Shown piece by piece: positions 24,644-32,661 of a stretch of DNA of 38,089 nt. Source of the DNA: Roseomonas sp. Its GTDB lineage: Bacteria > Pseudomonadota > Alphaproteobacteria > Acetobacterales > Acetobacteraceae. The notes under the pieces were generated by a model. It saw only the letters and a list, made by a program, of their open reading frames with translations. It did no database searches and was not told the DNA's origin. Within the stretch, counting starts at the first letter, position 1. Every line of letters begins with the position of its first letter. The translations under genes and the position numbers were made by a program. The DNA is taken from NCBI GenBank assembly GCA_020249505.1, contig JADCFN010000047.1, positions 1 through 38,089 on the forward strand, written 5' to 3'.

Positions 24644-25696
24644 CTAAATCCTTTTCCCGCTTGCCTTGTCGAATATATGCACAAGGGAAAGCTCGGGCGA
24701 TATCGCAAGCGCCTCACCATGATGAGCGGCTATCCTTTCACGAAACGCGCCCATGACGGTGATGTCTCCGACCCGCAGAATCACCTGCGTTTCCGAACCG
24801 GTGGGCTCTACCACCTGGATGGTAGACTTGATGCCATCGGGATCGAGGCGCAGATGCTCCGGCCGGATGCCGTAAATCACTTCCGCCCCGTCGCGGCCGG
24901 CATAGGCGGGCGGCAAGGGCCAGCTTGTGCCGCCGCCATCAATGAAGCTGCCATCTTTGATGCGCCCGGCGAGCAGATTCATCGCGGGTGACCCGATGAA
25001 GCCGGCGACGAAAAGATTGGCCGGTCGGTCATAAAGCTCAAGCGGTGCACCAGCCTGTTCGATGCGCCCGTGATTCATGACCACGATCTTATCCGCCATG
25101 GTCATGGCTTCAATCTGATCATGAGTCACGTAAACCGTGGTGACCTTCAGGCGCTGGTGCAATTCCTTGATCTCGGCGCGCATCTGCACGCGAAGCTTGG
25201 CATCAAGATTGGAAAGCGGTTCGTCAAACAAAAACACTTGCGGGTTGCGCACAATGGCGCGCCCCATGGCAACGCGCTGGCGCTGGCCACCGGAAAGCTG
25301 GCGCGGATAGCGATGCAGAAGCTGTTCCAGCCCCAAAATCCGCGCGGCCTTCTGCACTTCCTGATCCATGACTTCCTTGGGCGCGCCCGCCAGCTTCATG
25401 GAAAAGGCCATGTTTTCATGGACGGTCATGTGCGGATAAAGCGCGTAATTCTGGAAAACCATCGCGATGTCACGGTCCTTGGGCGGCACCTTATTCACCA
25501 CCCGCCCGCCAATCGCGATCTCACCACCGGTAATATTCTCAAGACCCGCCAACATGCGAAGCAGCGTGGATTTGCCGCAACCGGAAGGCCCGACCAGCAC
25601 CACAAATTGGCCATCTGCGATATCCACGCTCACTCCGTGCAATATCTGCGTGGAACCGAAGGCCTTTTTGACTTCGCGAATTTCTACTGTCGCCAT
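24644..25696 (-). CDS. ugpC: ABC transporter ATPase (MalK/UgpC family)
   Basis: A 350-residue ATPase driving the adjacent importer. Walker [10 protein letters not shown] is at 36-44, the ABC signature LSGGQ at 134-138, Walker B with DEP at 158-160, and a switch histidine in [15 protein letters not shown]-terminal OB-type (TOBE) regulatory domain starts near residue 235, as in MalK and UgpC. It begins 33 bases after the ThDP-enzyme gene and precedes the receptor gene by 33 bases. The symbol follows the usual automatic name for this subfamily and does not imply glycerol-phosphate as the substrate. Confidence 0.93.
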   Translation of the reverse strand: MATVEIREVKKAFGSTQILHGVSVDIADGQFVVLVGPSGCGKSTLLRMLAGLENITGGEIAIGGRVVNKVPPKDRDIAMVFQNYALYPHMTVHENMAFSMKLAGAPKEVMDQEVQKAARILGLEQLLHRYPRQLSGGQRQRVAMGRAIVRNPQVFLFDEPLSNLDAKLRVQMRAEIKELHQRLKVTTVYVTHDQIEAMTMADKIVVMNHGRIEQAGAPLELYDRPANLFVAGFIGSPAMNLLAGRIKDGSFIDGGGTSWPLPPAYAGRDGAEVIYGIRPEHLRLDPDGIKSTIQVVEPTGSETQVILRVGDITVMGAFRERIAAHHGEALAISPELSLVHIFDKASGKRI

Positions 25697-25729
25697 ACCC
25701 TACCCCTTCCCGGCCTGCGGTCACCGCTT

Positions 25730-27358
25730 CTATTGGCGTGAGACTTCAGTTTCCTTCGACGTGATGAATTCCAGCAGCGCCGGCGTGCCATTCTTGGTCT
25801 GTTCAATGCCGCGCTTGATGGCCGGAATGATATCCGCGACCTGTTCCACCCTTTCGCCATAACCGCCAAAGGCGCGCGCCATGGCCGCGTAATCGCCGGA
25901 AATATCGGTCGAGCGATATTTCTTCGTGCTGATCGGCATGACCTTCAATTCAATCGCCATGGAGAAGTTATTGAGCAGGATAGACAAGATCGGGATGCGT
26001 TCACGCACTGCCGTTTCAAAATCCATCCCCGTAAAGCCAATCGCCGCATCGCCCCAGACATTGATGCAAAGCTTATCAGGTGCGGCAAGCTTCGCCCCCA
26101 TCGCAAGCCCAAGCCCATAGCCAAGCTGCGTTGTCTTGCCCCAGCCGAGATAGGTCAGCGGCTTGCGGCTGACCCAGAAGGGTGAGAGCTGATCACGCGG
26201 GCTGCCGGCATCATGGGTGATGATGGTATTGTCCACATCCACCGTCCGCCACAAATCGCGCAGCACGCGATAGGGGTTGAGCGGGGAGGCATCGCTATCC
26301 GTCTTATGCGCCCAGGCCGCGAGCCATTCCTTGTCGAGCGCTGCGATTTCCTTGGCAACCGCCGTGCGGCTGCGCGGCTTCTTGATGCGCGTGGCAAGGT
26401 CCGCAATCAGCCCATCCATGGTCAGGCCCGCATCGCCGACGAGGCCGATATCAATCGGGATATCCTTGCCCAAATGGTCAGGGTCGAGCGTCGCGTGAAT
26501 GATCTTCTTGCCGCTTGGCATTTTCACGCCAAAATTCGTCTCAGTGAATGAACAGCCAATCCCAAGGATCACATCGGCATTATCCAGGAAATGCCGCACA
26601 CCACGCCGCATCGCGAGGCCACCTGACCCCAAGGCCAAGGGATGGTCTTCCGGGAAGGCCGATTTGCCGCCAAGGCTGGTGGTGACAGGTGCCGCCAACA
26701 TCTCCGCCAAAGCCTGCAATTGCGGCCAGGCGCGCGCCCAGTGCACGCCGGTACCGGCATAGATCACGGGGCGCTTCGCCTTGGCCAGCAGCGCTGCCGC
26801 GCGTTCCAGATCAACCGGATCGGGGCCATAGCGTGTCGCGGCCACCGGGTGATAGGCGAGCGGCTCCGGCACTTCCTCATTCCACATATCGGTCGGAATT
26901 TCGACCAGCACAGGGCCGCCTCGGCCATTGCGCAGCCGCGCGAAGGCACGGCGCAGAATATTCGGTACTTCAGCCGCACTCATGATGGGTTCGGCGGATT
27001 TTGTAATGCCACGCATCTGTACGGAAGAATTGAAGTTGGGGTCAATATGCGCAATGCGGCGCGGATAGCCCATGGGCAGCACCAGCACCGGCACGCTTTC
27101 GCCATAGCATTGCGCCACACCGCCATAGGCATTCTCGGCACCCGGGCCATGCTGCATGCAGAAGGCGCCAATGGTACGGCCCGATGTCACGCGCGAAATC
27201 GCATCCGCCATATGCAGGCCGATTCTCTCCTGCCGCACCATGATGGGGCGGATATCTGCATCCGCCGCATATTCGATCAAATGATTGACCGGATATCCGG
27301 TGAGGATTTGAATCCCCTCACGCTTCATGATTTCCGCAATGGCCGCGCCGAGTTTCAT
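25730..27358 (-). CDS. thiamine-diphosphate-dependent enzyme (acetolactate synthase-like)
   Basis: A 542-residue member of the acetolactate synthase/benzoylformate decarboxylase superfamily with three domains. The catalytic glutamate that activates ThDP is E44 (VRQERIG). The central domain carries AGTGVHWARAW, and the cofactor motif runs from GDA (436-438) to NN (463-464). The more common GDG is GDA here, which is tolerated in the superfamily. It acts on 2-oxo acids or their CoA esters; the precise reaction is unknown. It heads the seven-gene minus-strand cluster and would naturally work on the 2-oxo acid made by the D-2-hydroxyacid dehydrogenase of the same cluster (inference). Confidence 0.9.
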   Translation of the reverse strand: MKLGAAIAEIMKREGIQILTGYPVNHLIEYAADADIRPIMVRQERIGLHMADAISRVTSGRTIGAFCMQHGPGAENAYGGVAQCYGESVPVLVLPMGYPRRIAHIDPNFNSSVQMRGITKSAEPIMSAAEVPNILRRAFARLRNGRGGPVLVEIPTDMWNEEVPEPLAYHPVAATRYGPDPVDLERAAALLAKAKRPVIYAGTGVHWARAWPQLQALAEMLAAPVTTSLGGKSAFPEDHPLALGSGGLAMRRGVRHFLDNADVILGIGCSFTETNFGVKMPSGKKIIHATLDPDHLGKDIPIDIGLVGDAGLTMDGLIADLATRIKKPRSRTAVAKEIAALDKEWLAAWAHKTDSDASPLNPYRVLRDLWRTVDVDNTIITHDAGSPRDQLSPFWVSRKPLTYLGWGKTTQLGYGLGLAMGAKLAAPDKLCINVWGDAAIGFTGMDFETAVRERIPILSILLNNFSMAIELKVMPISTKKYRSTDISGDYAAMARAFGGYGERVEQVADIIPAIKRGIEQTKNGTPALLEFITSKETEVSRQ

Positions 27359-27427
27359 ACCGGACTTCCTCTACCCTGGCGCCTGGCGCCGTTTCATCCC
27401 ATGGCACGCTGACGGTGCCTCAGGGGG

Positions 27428-27439
27428 AAGCCTAGGCTT
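27428..27439. promoter_or_regulatory. perfect 12-base palindrome in divergent promoter region
   Basis: AAGCCTAGGCTT is its own reverse complement. It lies between the divergent ThDP-enzyme and nitronate monooxygenase genes, 69 bases from one start codon and 88 from the other. It could be an operator for both. No regulator gene is near, and a chance palindrome cannot be excluded. Confidence 0.35.
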
Positions 27440-27527
27440 GCTTTGCGCCCGGATGCAATAAGGTAATGGCCTTGCGCCCTTGGCCCTACCCCGGCAGGCT
27501 GGCCCCTGCCCTTTTGAAGGATCGCCC

Positions 27528-28466
27528 ATGCCCATCCCCGCCTTGTTTCAGGGCCGCATTGCCCTGCCGGTGATTGCCGCCCCCATGTTCCTGGTCTCTG
27601 GCCCTGATCTGGTGGTGGAAACCTGCAAGGCGGGCGTGGTGGGGAGTTTCCCGGCACTCAATCAGCGGAGCACGGAAGGCTATGGGGAATGGCTCGCCGA
27701 AATTCGCGAAAGAACCGGCAATGCAGCCGCCCCCTTTGGCGTCAATCTGATCGTGCATCGGTCGAACACACGGCTGGATGCGGATTTGGCGGAAACCGTG
27801 CGCCAGCGCGTGCCCTTCGTGATCACCTCCCTCGGCGCAGTGTCTGAGGTGGTGGAGGCCATCCATGGCTATGGCGGGCTGGTGTTTCATGACGTGATCA
27901 ATCTGCGCCATGCGCAGAAGGCCGCGGAAGCCGGCGTTGATGGGCTGATTGCGGTTTCCGCCGGCGCGGGCGGGCATGCCGGCACCTATAACCCCTTCGC
28001 CTTCCTGCATGAAATCAGGCAATTCTATCAGGGTACCATTATCCTCTCGGGTGCGATGTCCACCGGGGCGCATGTGGTTGCGGCGCGTGCGGCGGGGGCG
28101 GATTTTGCGTATTTGGGCACGCGCTTCATCGCAACCACGGAAAGCCGCGCGCCCGAAGACTACAAGCAAATGATCCTGGCCGCGACGGCGAAGGATATTG
28201 TCTATACCAATGCGATCAGCGGGGTGAATGGCAATTTCCTGAGTGCGTCACTGGAAGCGGCGGGGCTTGATCCAGCGAATTTACCCGAATTCAACAGGGA
28301 ACTTCATTTGGGTAGCAGCGAAAAACGCGCCTGGAAGAATATCTGGTCCGCCGGCCAGGGGGTGGGCGCCATTCATGATGTGCCGAGCACGGCGGAATTG
28401 GTGGCGCGGCTGCGGCGGGAATATGCGGAGGCGATTGCAGGCTTGAATGCGGGGTTTGCGGCTTAG
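27528..28466 (+). CDS. nitronate monooxygenase-like FMN protein
   Basis: A 312-residue TIM-barrel flavoprotein of the nitronate monooxygenase / 2-nitropropane dioxygenase family. The N-terminal IAAPMFLVSGPDLV is typical, and H150 in GAGGHAG is the position of the catalytic histidine in bacterial enzymes. FMN-phosphate contacts are expected around LSGAMSTGAHV and YLGTRF. These enzymes oxidise alkyl nitronates such as propionate-3-nitronate, though many members have unproven substrates. ATG 27528 follows AAGGA by six bases; an open frame from 27480 is not supported. It is divergent from the ThDP-ABC cluster. Confidence 0.9.
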   Translation: MPIPALFQGRIALPVIAAPMFLVSGPDLVVETCKAGVVGSFPALNQRSTEGYGEWLAEIRERTGNAAAPFGVNLIVHRSNTRLDADLAETVRQRVPFVITSLGAVSEVVEAIHGYGGLVFHDVINLRHAQKAAEAGVDGLIAVSAGAGGHAGTYNPFAFLHEIRQFYQGTIILSGAMSTGAHVVAARAAGADFAYLGTRFIATTESRAPEDYKQMILAATAKDIVYTNAISGVNGNFLSASLEAAGLDPANLPEFNRELHLGSSEKRAWKNIWSAGQGVGAIHDVPSTAELVARLRREYAEAIAGLNAGFAA

Positions 28467-28794
28467 CCGAGCGACAACCCCGCCCCCTGCGAGACCGGTT
28501 GAGCCATTTATAAAAATATGGTCCTCCTAATTCCTAAATCGTATAGCTGAAATGTTTGCTAATGCTGACACCCTCATTAGTGGCAAGAAGGCAAGCGGTT
28601 CCATGAAAAATCGCACGAATTAGCGGCGACGTAGGTTACTGAGTTTGATGAAAGTCGGAAGAGACGCTTCAAACAAACCTTGCATATCTGAGAACAAGGG
28701 TAGCAGAAAAGCTTTGTGCCAAAGGCTCTTTTGTTCTACTAAAAGCGCTGCCGCTTAAGAAATAAGCGTCGTTGTCGAACTGGGTGATCGAATC
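28467..28794. other. AT-rich gene-free region
   Basis: These 328 bases follow the nitronate monooxygenase gene and contain no convincing gene. Base composition changes sharply: a hand count gives 20 G+C in the 60 bases from 28501. Several A/T runs and a small AAGCG/CGCTT stem at about 28742-28755 occur. No tRNA, integrase or IS end is recognised, but the composition marks the start of a probably foreign patch reaching to about 29994. Confidence 0.5.
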
Positions 28795-29016
28795 ATGGCT
28801 CTTTGTGATCCTAATCCCGAGGAGGACCTTTTGGACCTCGTGAACGCCTATCGTCAAAAGTTCAACGACCTGCCCGAACTTTGGGCGTTAAACGTGCCGC
28901 CAGAGAAAGTGAAAGCGGCATTGAAACGAGCGATCAGCAACGGAAGGCCTTTCACGACAGAGGAATGGGAGAAAGAAATGAATATCGTAAAGCCCCCTCC
29001 TGGCGCTTTTACTTAG
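28795..29016 (+). CDS. small hypothetical protein
   Basis: A 73-residue acidic, helix-prone reading frame of no recognised family. The ATG at 28795 has only a weak GGGTGA upstream. A TTG at codon 12 is preceded by GAGGAGG and could be the true start, giving a shorter protein. The stop lies 39 bases before the DUF429 gene on the same strand, and base composition matches that gene rather than the rest of the window, so the two may have arrived together. It could be a small partner or regulator of the DUF429 protein (speculation). Confidence 0.5.
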   Translation: MALCDPNPEEDLLDLVNAYRQKFNDLPELWALNVPPEKVKAALKRAISNGRPFTTEEWEKEMNIVKPPPGAFT

Positions 29017-29055
29017 TGCGCCCCTATACACTGAACTCACCCAGCGGAGAGACGC

Positions 29056-29994
29056 ATGTTTGATGCCATATTCCATGCGGATTGGAGCGTCAGCAAATCC
29101 AAAAGATGGCTAACGAAGGCTGAAAGAAACCAAAGCGGCTGGGAGATATCTTCGCTGGCAATTGCTCCTTGTCAGCTTGCTGACGTGCTATTGGGGGAGG
29201 CACGCCATAGCCGAGTACTCGCGGGCTTTGATTTCCCTATCGGGGTGCCTGCCAAATGGGCCGATAAGGTGAAACTTGGAAGTTTCCGGAGTTTTCTTGA
29301 TCAACTTGCACAGGCCCCTGATCCAGTATTCTTTAAGGTCGCTGGATCACGGCAAGAAATAAGTCCAGAGCGACCATTCTACCCCGCAAAAGCGATATCT
29401 GGCGTTAAGCAAGAGCATCTCTATGCCGCGCATGGCCTAAAAGCTTTCGAAGAGCTACGCCGACAATGCGAAGCCCGCACCAAGCACCGCCAGGCCGCGT
29501 GTCCGTTATTCTGGACATTGGGGGCAAATCAGGTCGGCAAGGGGGCGATTTCGGGCTGGCGAGAGGTCGTCATACCGTGCGTAAATGAAGGGGCACGTCT
29601 TTGGCCCTTTGACGGAGAGTTGAGCGCGGAAAGCTTCAACGGCTTGACCATCGCTGAGACCTATCCGGCCGAAATCTATGGTTGGATCGACATCAAATTC
29701 CAAGGCAAAGGCGGTAAGAAATCCCAAGAGAAACGGTCCGAATTCGTTCCCCAAATCCGAGCATGGATGGAAAAACAAAACATTCGACTTTCCCCGGATG
29801 TTGCGGCGCAGTTGCAAAATGGTTTCGGCGCCGCCGCGGATGGCGAGGACAGGTTTGATGCCTTCTGTGGCGCCTGTGGCATGATTGAGATTGCCAATGG
29901 TTGCCGTGCCGCTGGCGCCCCTCATGATCCGGACATTCGCAATTTCGAAGGCTGGATTTTAGGCCAGAAGGCCGAAGATAGTTCTTCGCACTGA
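29056..29994 (+). CDS. DUF429 family protein (predicted RNase H-like fold)
   Basis: A 312-residue protein that resembles the DUF429 family, predicted to adopt an RNase H-like nuclease fold but without a proven function. The first strand holds an acidic residue (HADWSVSKS), GFDFPIG lies near residues 57-63, and the C-terminal part contains DRFDAFCGA, typical of the family's last acidic motif. Base composition is lower in GC than the flanks. It lies between a nitronate monooxygenase gene and the convergent mlaF gene, 11 bases from the latter, as if inserted beside the housekeeping block. GGAGAGACGC precedes the ATG. Confidence 0.72.
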   Translation: MFDAIFHADWSVSKSKRWLTKAERNQSGWEISSLAIAPCQLADVLLGEARHSRVLAGFDFPIGVPAKWADKVKLGSFRSFLDQLAQAPDPVFFKVAGSRQEISPERPFYPAKAISGVKQEHLYAAHGLKAFEELRRQCEARTKHRQAACPLFWTLGANQVGKGAISGWREVVIPCVNEGARLWPFDGELSAESFNGLTIAETYPAEIYGWIDIKFQGKGGKKSQEKRSEFVPQIRAWMEKQNIRLSPDVAAQLQNGFGAAADGEDRFDAFCGACGMIEIANGCRAAGAPHDPDIRNFEGWILGQKAEDSSSH

Positions 29995-30005
29995 CGCCTG
30001 ATGGA

Positions 30006-30782
30006 TTACTTCCTAAGCTCCATCTGAATTGGCCCCTCCCGCTCACCACGGGCGAATTGGTCCACCATGGCATTGCCGGTATCGCCAAGCTTCGCGGCCT
30101 CACCAGTCCAGATGATGCGGCCCTTGTGGATCATGGCGGCATCATCGCCAATCCGCCGCGCGCTCGCCATGTCATGCGTGATAGAAACAGCGGTCGCACC
30201 CAGCCGATGCACCACATCAACAATCAGCCCATCAATCACCGCGCCCATGATGGGATCAAGGCCGGTGGTGGGTTCGTCGAAGAAAATGATCTCGGGCTCT
30301 GCCGCAATGGCGCGCGCAAGGGCCACGCGCTTTTGCATGCCGCCCGAAAGCTCCGATGGCGAAAGATCGCCCACCGAAGCGGCAAGGCCAACCTGTGCCA
30401 GCACCTCGGCCGCCTTGTCGCGCGCGCCGGCGCGCGTGATGCGCTTTTGCGCCAGCAGCTTGAAGCAGACATTCTCCCAAACCGGCAGGCTATCAAACAG
30501 CGCGCCATTCTGAAACAGCATGCCAATGCGGTCATTTAGCGCTTCACGTTCACGCCGCGGCAGTTTCAGGATGTTCTGGCCGTCAATCTCGATACTTCCG
30601 GCATCGGGTTCAATCAGCCCCAGGATGCATTTGATGGTGACGGATTTGCCGGAACCCGAACCGCCCAGAATAACCATGCCATGCCCGGCGCGGATATCGA
30701 GGTCCACGCCATCCAGCACCTGCTTCGGCCCGAAGGCTTTTGATAGCCCGCGCAGGCGGATTTTCGGTACCGCGCCACTCAT
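30006..30782 (-). CDS. mlaF: phospholipid/retrograde lipid ABC transporter ATPase MlaF
   Basis: A 258-residue ABC ATPase of the Mla/Mkl type, powering lipid movement between outer and inner membranes. Walker A GGSGSGKS is at 40-47, the signature LSGGMQKR at 145-152 (the GGMQKR form is typical for MlaF) and Walker B ends in DE at 169-170. Its start overlaps the stop of mlaE in an ATGA at 30779-30782. The periplasmic MlaD-type subunit that normally completes the complex is not next to it and must lie elsewhere. Confidence 0.93.
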   Translation of the reverse strand: MSGAVPKIRLRGLSKAFGPKQVLDGVDLDIRAGHGMVILGGSGSGKSVTIKCILGLIEPDAGSIEIDGQNILKLPRREREALNDRIGMLFQNGALFDSLPVWENVCFKLLAQKRITRAGARDKAAEVLAQVGLAASVGDLSPSELSGGMQKRVALARAIAAEPEIIFFDEPTTGLDPIMGAVIDGLIVDVVHRLGATAVSITHDMASARRIGDDAAMIHKGRIIWTGEAAKLGDTGNAMVDQFARGEREGPIQMELRK

Positions 30783-31570
30783 CGCGCAAAGAACATTTCG
30801 GTGATGATGTAATCCAGCGCCAGAATAAGGATGGAGGAAATCACGACCGCCGAAGTTGTCGCAGCCCCCACGCCCTGCGCGCCCCCCTTGCTATTGTAAC
30901 CGCACCAGCAGCCCATCAGCGCAATCACAAAGCCAAACACCGATGCCTTCACGAGGCCGGAGACGACATCCATGGTCTGCATGAAATCCAGCGTGGCGCG
31001 CAAATACCCGGCCGAACTGAAGCCAAGCTTCGCCGTGCCGATCAGCCAGCCGCCCATCACCCCCAGCGTATCGGCAATCAGCACCAGGAAGGGCAAGGCG
31101 ATGGCGCCAGCCAAAAGCCGAGGCGCCACCAGGTACTTCATGGGGTTGGTGGAAAGCGTGGTCAGCGCATCTATCTGATCCGTCACGCGCATGGTGCCGA
31201 TTTCAGCGGCGAAGGAAGCGCCGATGCGCCCGGCCACCATCAGCCCGGCAATCACCGGGCCCAATTCGCGCGTGATGGAAAGCACCACCACATTCGCGAC
31301 CGCCCCTTCGGCATTGAAGCGCGCAAAACCCGTATAGGTTTGCAGCGCCAGCACCATGCCGGTGAAAAACGCGGTCAGGGCAACGACAGGCAAGGAGAAA
31401 TAGCCAATTTCCACCACATGGCGCAGGAATAGCCGGCCATAAAAGGGCGGGCGAAACAAATGCGAAACGGCTTCCAACGCGAACAGCACTACCGCACCAA
31501 TACGTTGCAGCGCGCCCAGCACGCCGCGCCCGAGTGCCGCTACAGGATCAAGGATCGCGGCCAAGCTCAA
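30779..31570 (-). CDS. mlaE: lipid ABC transporter permease MlaE
   Basis: A 263-residue MlaE-family permease. It has the conserved stretch TGMVLALQTYTGFARF, ELGPVIAGLMVAGRIGASFAAE and the coupling segment MRVTDQIDALTTLSTNPMKYLVAPR. Five or so membrane segments are visible. It joins MlaF to make the inner membrane lipid transporter. The start codon overlaps the stop of alr in an ATGA at 31567-31570, and the stop overlaps the mlaF start, so the three genes are translationally linked. Confidence 0.94.
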   Translation of the reverse strand: MSLAAILDPVAALGRGVLGALQRIGAVVLFALEAVSHLFRPPFYGRLFLRHVVEIGYFSLPVVALTAFFTGMVLALQTYTGFARFNAEGAVANVVVLSITRELGPVIAGLMVAGRIGASFAAEIGTMRVTDQIDALTTLSTNPMKYLVAPRLLAGAIALPFLVLIADTLGVMGGWLIGTAKLGFSSAGYLRATLDFMQTMDVVSGLVKASVFGFVIALMGCWCGYNSKGGAQGVGAATTSAVVISSILILALDYIITEMFFAR

Positions 31571-32646
31571 CCCGCCCCATAGTCGCGGCGGTAGCGATCG
31601 CCGAGGGAGGTCAGAATCTCATAGCCAATCGTGCCGGCGCGCGCCGCCAGATCATCGGGCGAAGGCGCCGCACCACCGATAAGCTGCACGGTCTCGCCAG
31701 GCGCAATGCCCGGCGCATCCGTCACATTCAGCGTGATCAAATCCATGGAAACGCGCCCCACCATGGGCAGGATCATGTCGCGATAGGCCGCGACACCCTG
31801 CCCGGATAGGCATCTCAGGTAGCCGTCCGCGTAGCCGACCGCAATGGTGGCGATCCGGCTGGGCCGCGTTGCCACGAAGGAAGCGCCATAGCCAACACTG
31901 GCGCCGGCCGGGATATCGCGGATTTGCAGAATGGGCGCTTCCAGCCGGACCACCTGGCGCATTGGGTTGGCCGCGCCGGGGGTGGGGTTGATGCCGTACA
32001 AAGCGCAGCCTGGCCGGGCGAGGTCTGAGGCGTAATCCGCGCCCAGAAACAAACCCGATGAATTGGCGAAGGACCGCTTGAGCTTGGGCAGCGCCGCACA
32101 GGCGCGGGCAAAGCGCGCTGCCTGTTCCGCATTCAAAGGATGGCCCGGTTCATCCGCGCAAGCCAGATGTGTCATGACGTAGAGCAGATCGAGCCCCGCC
32201 AGCAAGGAATGATCCGCGGAAAGCTGCGCCTGTTCCCCCGCATCCAGCCCAAGACGCGCCATGCCCGTATCCAGATGCAACAGCGCAGGTTGCGCCCTGC
32301 CCGCGCTGCGTCCGGCGGCGGCATGGGCCAGCACATCGCCAAGGCTGTTCAGCACCGGCACCAGCGCGGCATCCTGATCCGCGCCCGGCGCAAAGCCATT
32401 CAACACGGCAATCATTGGCCCGGCACCAAGGGCGGCGCGCAGCGCCATGCCTTCCGAAAGATGCGCCACAAAGAAATGCCGGCAGCCCGCGGCATGAAGC
32501 GCCGGCGCAACGCGCGCAGCGCCAAGCCCATAGGCATTCGCCTTCACCACCCCTGCCACGGCCCATGGCGCGGCACGCGCGGCGAGCGCGCGCCAATTCT
32601 CGGCAATCGCGCCCAAGTCAATGCGCAGAAGGGCGGTAGGGTCCAT
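31567..32646 (-). CDS. alr: alanine racemase
   Basis: A 359-residue PLP enzyme that converts L-alanine to D-alanine for peptidoglycan. The PLP lysine is K35 in VVKANAYGLG, and the second catalytic base is Y253 in VGYGASF. The C-terminal beta domain carries PMVGRVSMDLITLNVTD. The length is normal. It follows dnaB by 15 bases and overlaps mlaE by four; dnaB followed by alr is a conserved order in many alphaproteobacteria. It probably serves as the housekeeping racemase. Confidence 0.95.
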   Translation of the reverse strand: MDPTALLRIDLGAIAENWRALAARAAPWAVAGVVKANAYGLGAARVAPALHAAGCRHFFVAHLSEGMALRAALGAGPMIAVLNGFAPGADQDAALVPVLNSLGDVLAHAAAGRSAGRAQPALLHLDTGMARLGLDAGEQAQLSADHSLLAGLDLLYVMTHLACADEPGHPLNAEQAARFARACAALPKLKRSFANSSGLFLGADYASDLARPGCALYGINPTPGAANPMRQVVRLEAPILQIRDIPAGASVGYGASFVATRPSRIATIAVGYADGYLRCLSGQGVAAYRDMILPMVGRVSMDLITLNVTDAPGIAPGETVQLIGGAAPSPDDLAARAGTIGYEILTSLGDRYRRDYGAG

Positions 32647-32661
32647 CAGCGACTACCGGAC

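Noticed and set aside
27359-27527. possible promoter TTGCTT with TAAGGT downstream
   Set aside because: The spacer is about 15 bases and both boxes are poor. Not enough to call a sigma-70 promoter.
28669-28857. 62-codon minus-strand frame in the AT-rich patch
   Set aside because: No ribosome-binding site or family, and it overlaps the small plus-strand ORF, which has better context beside DUF429.
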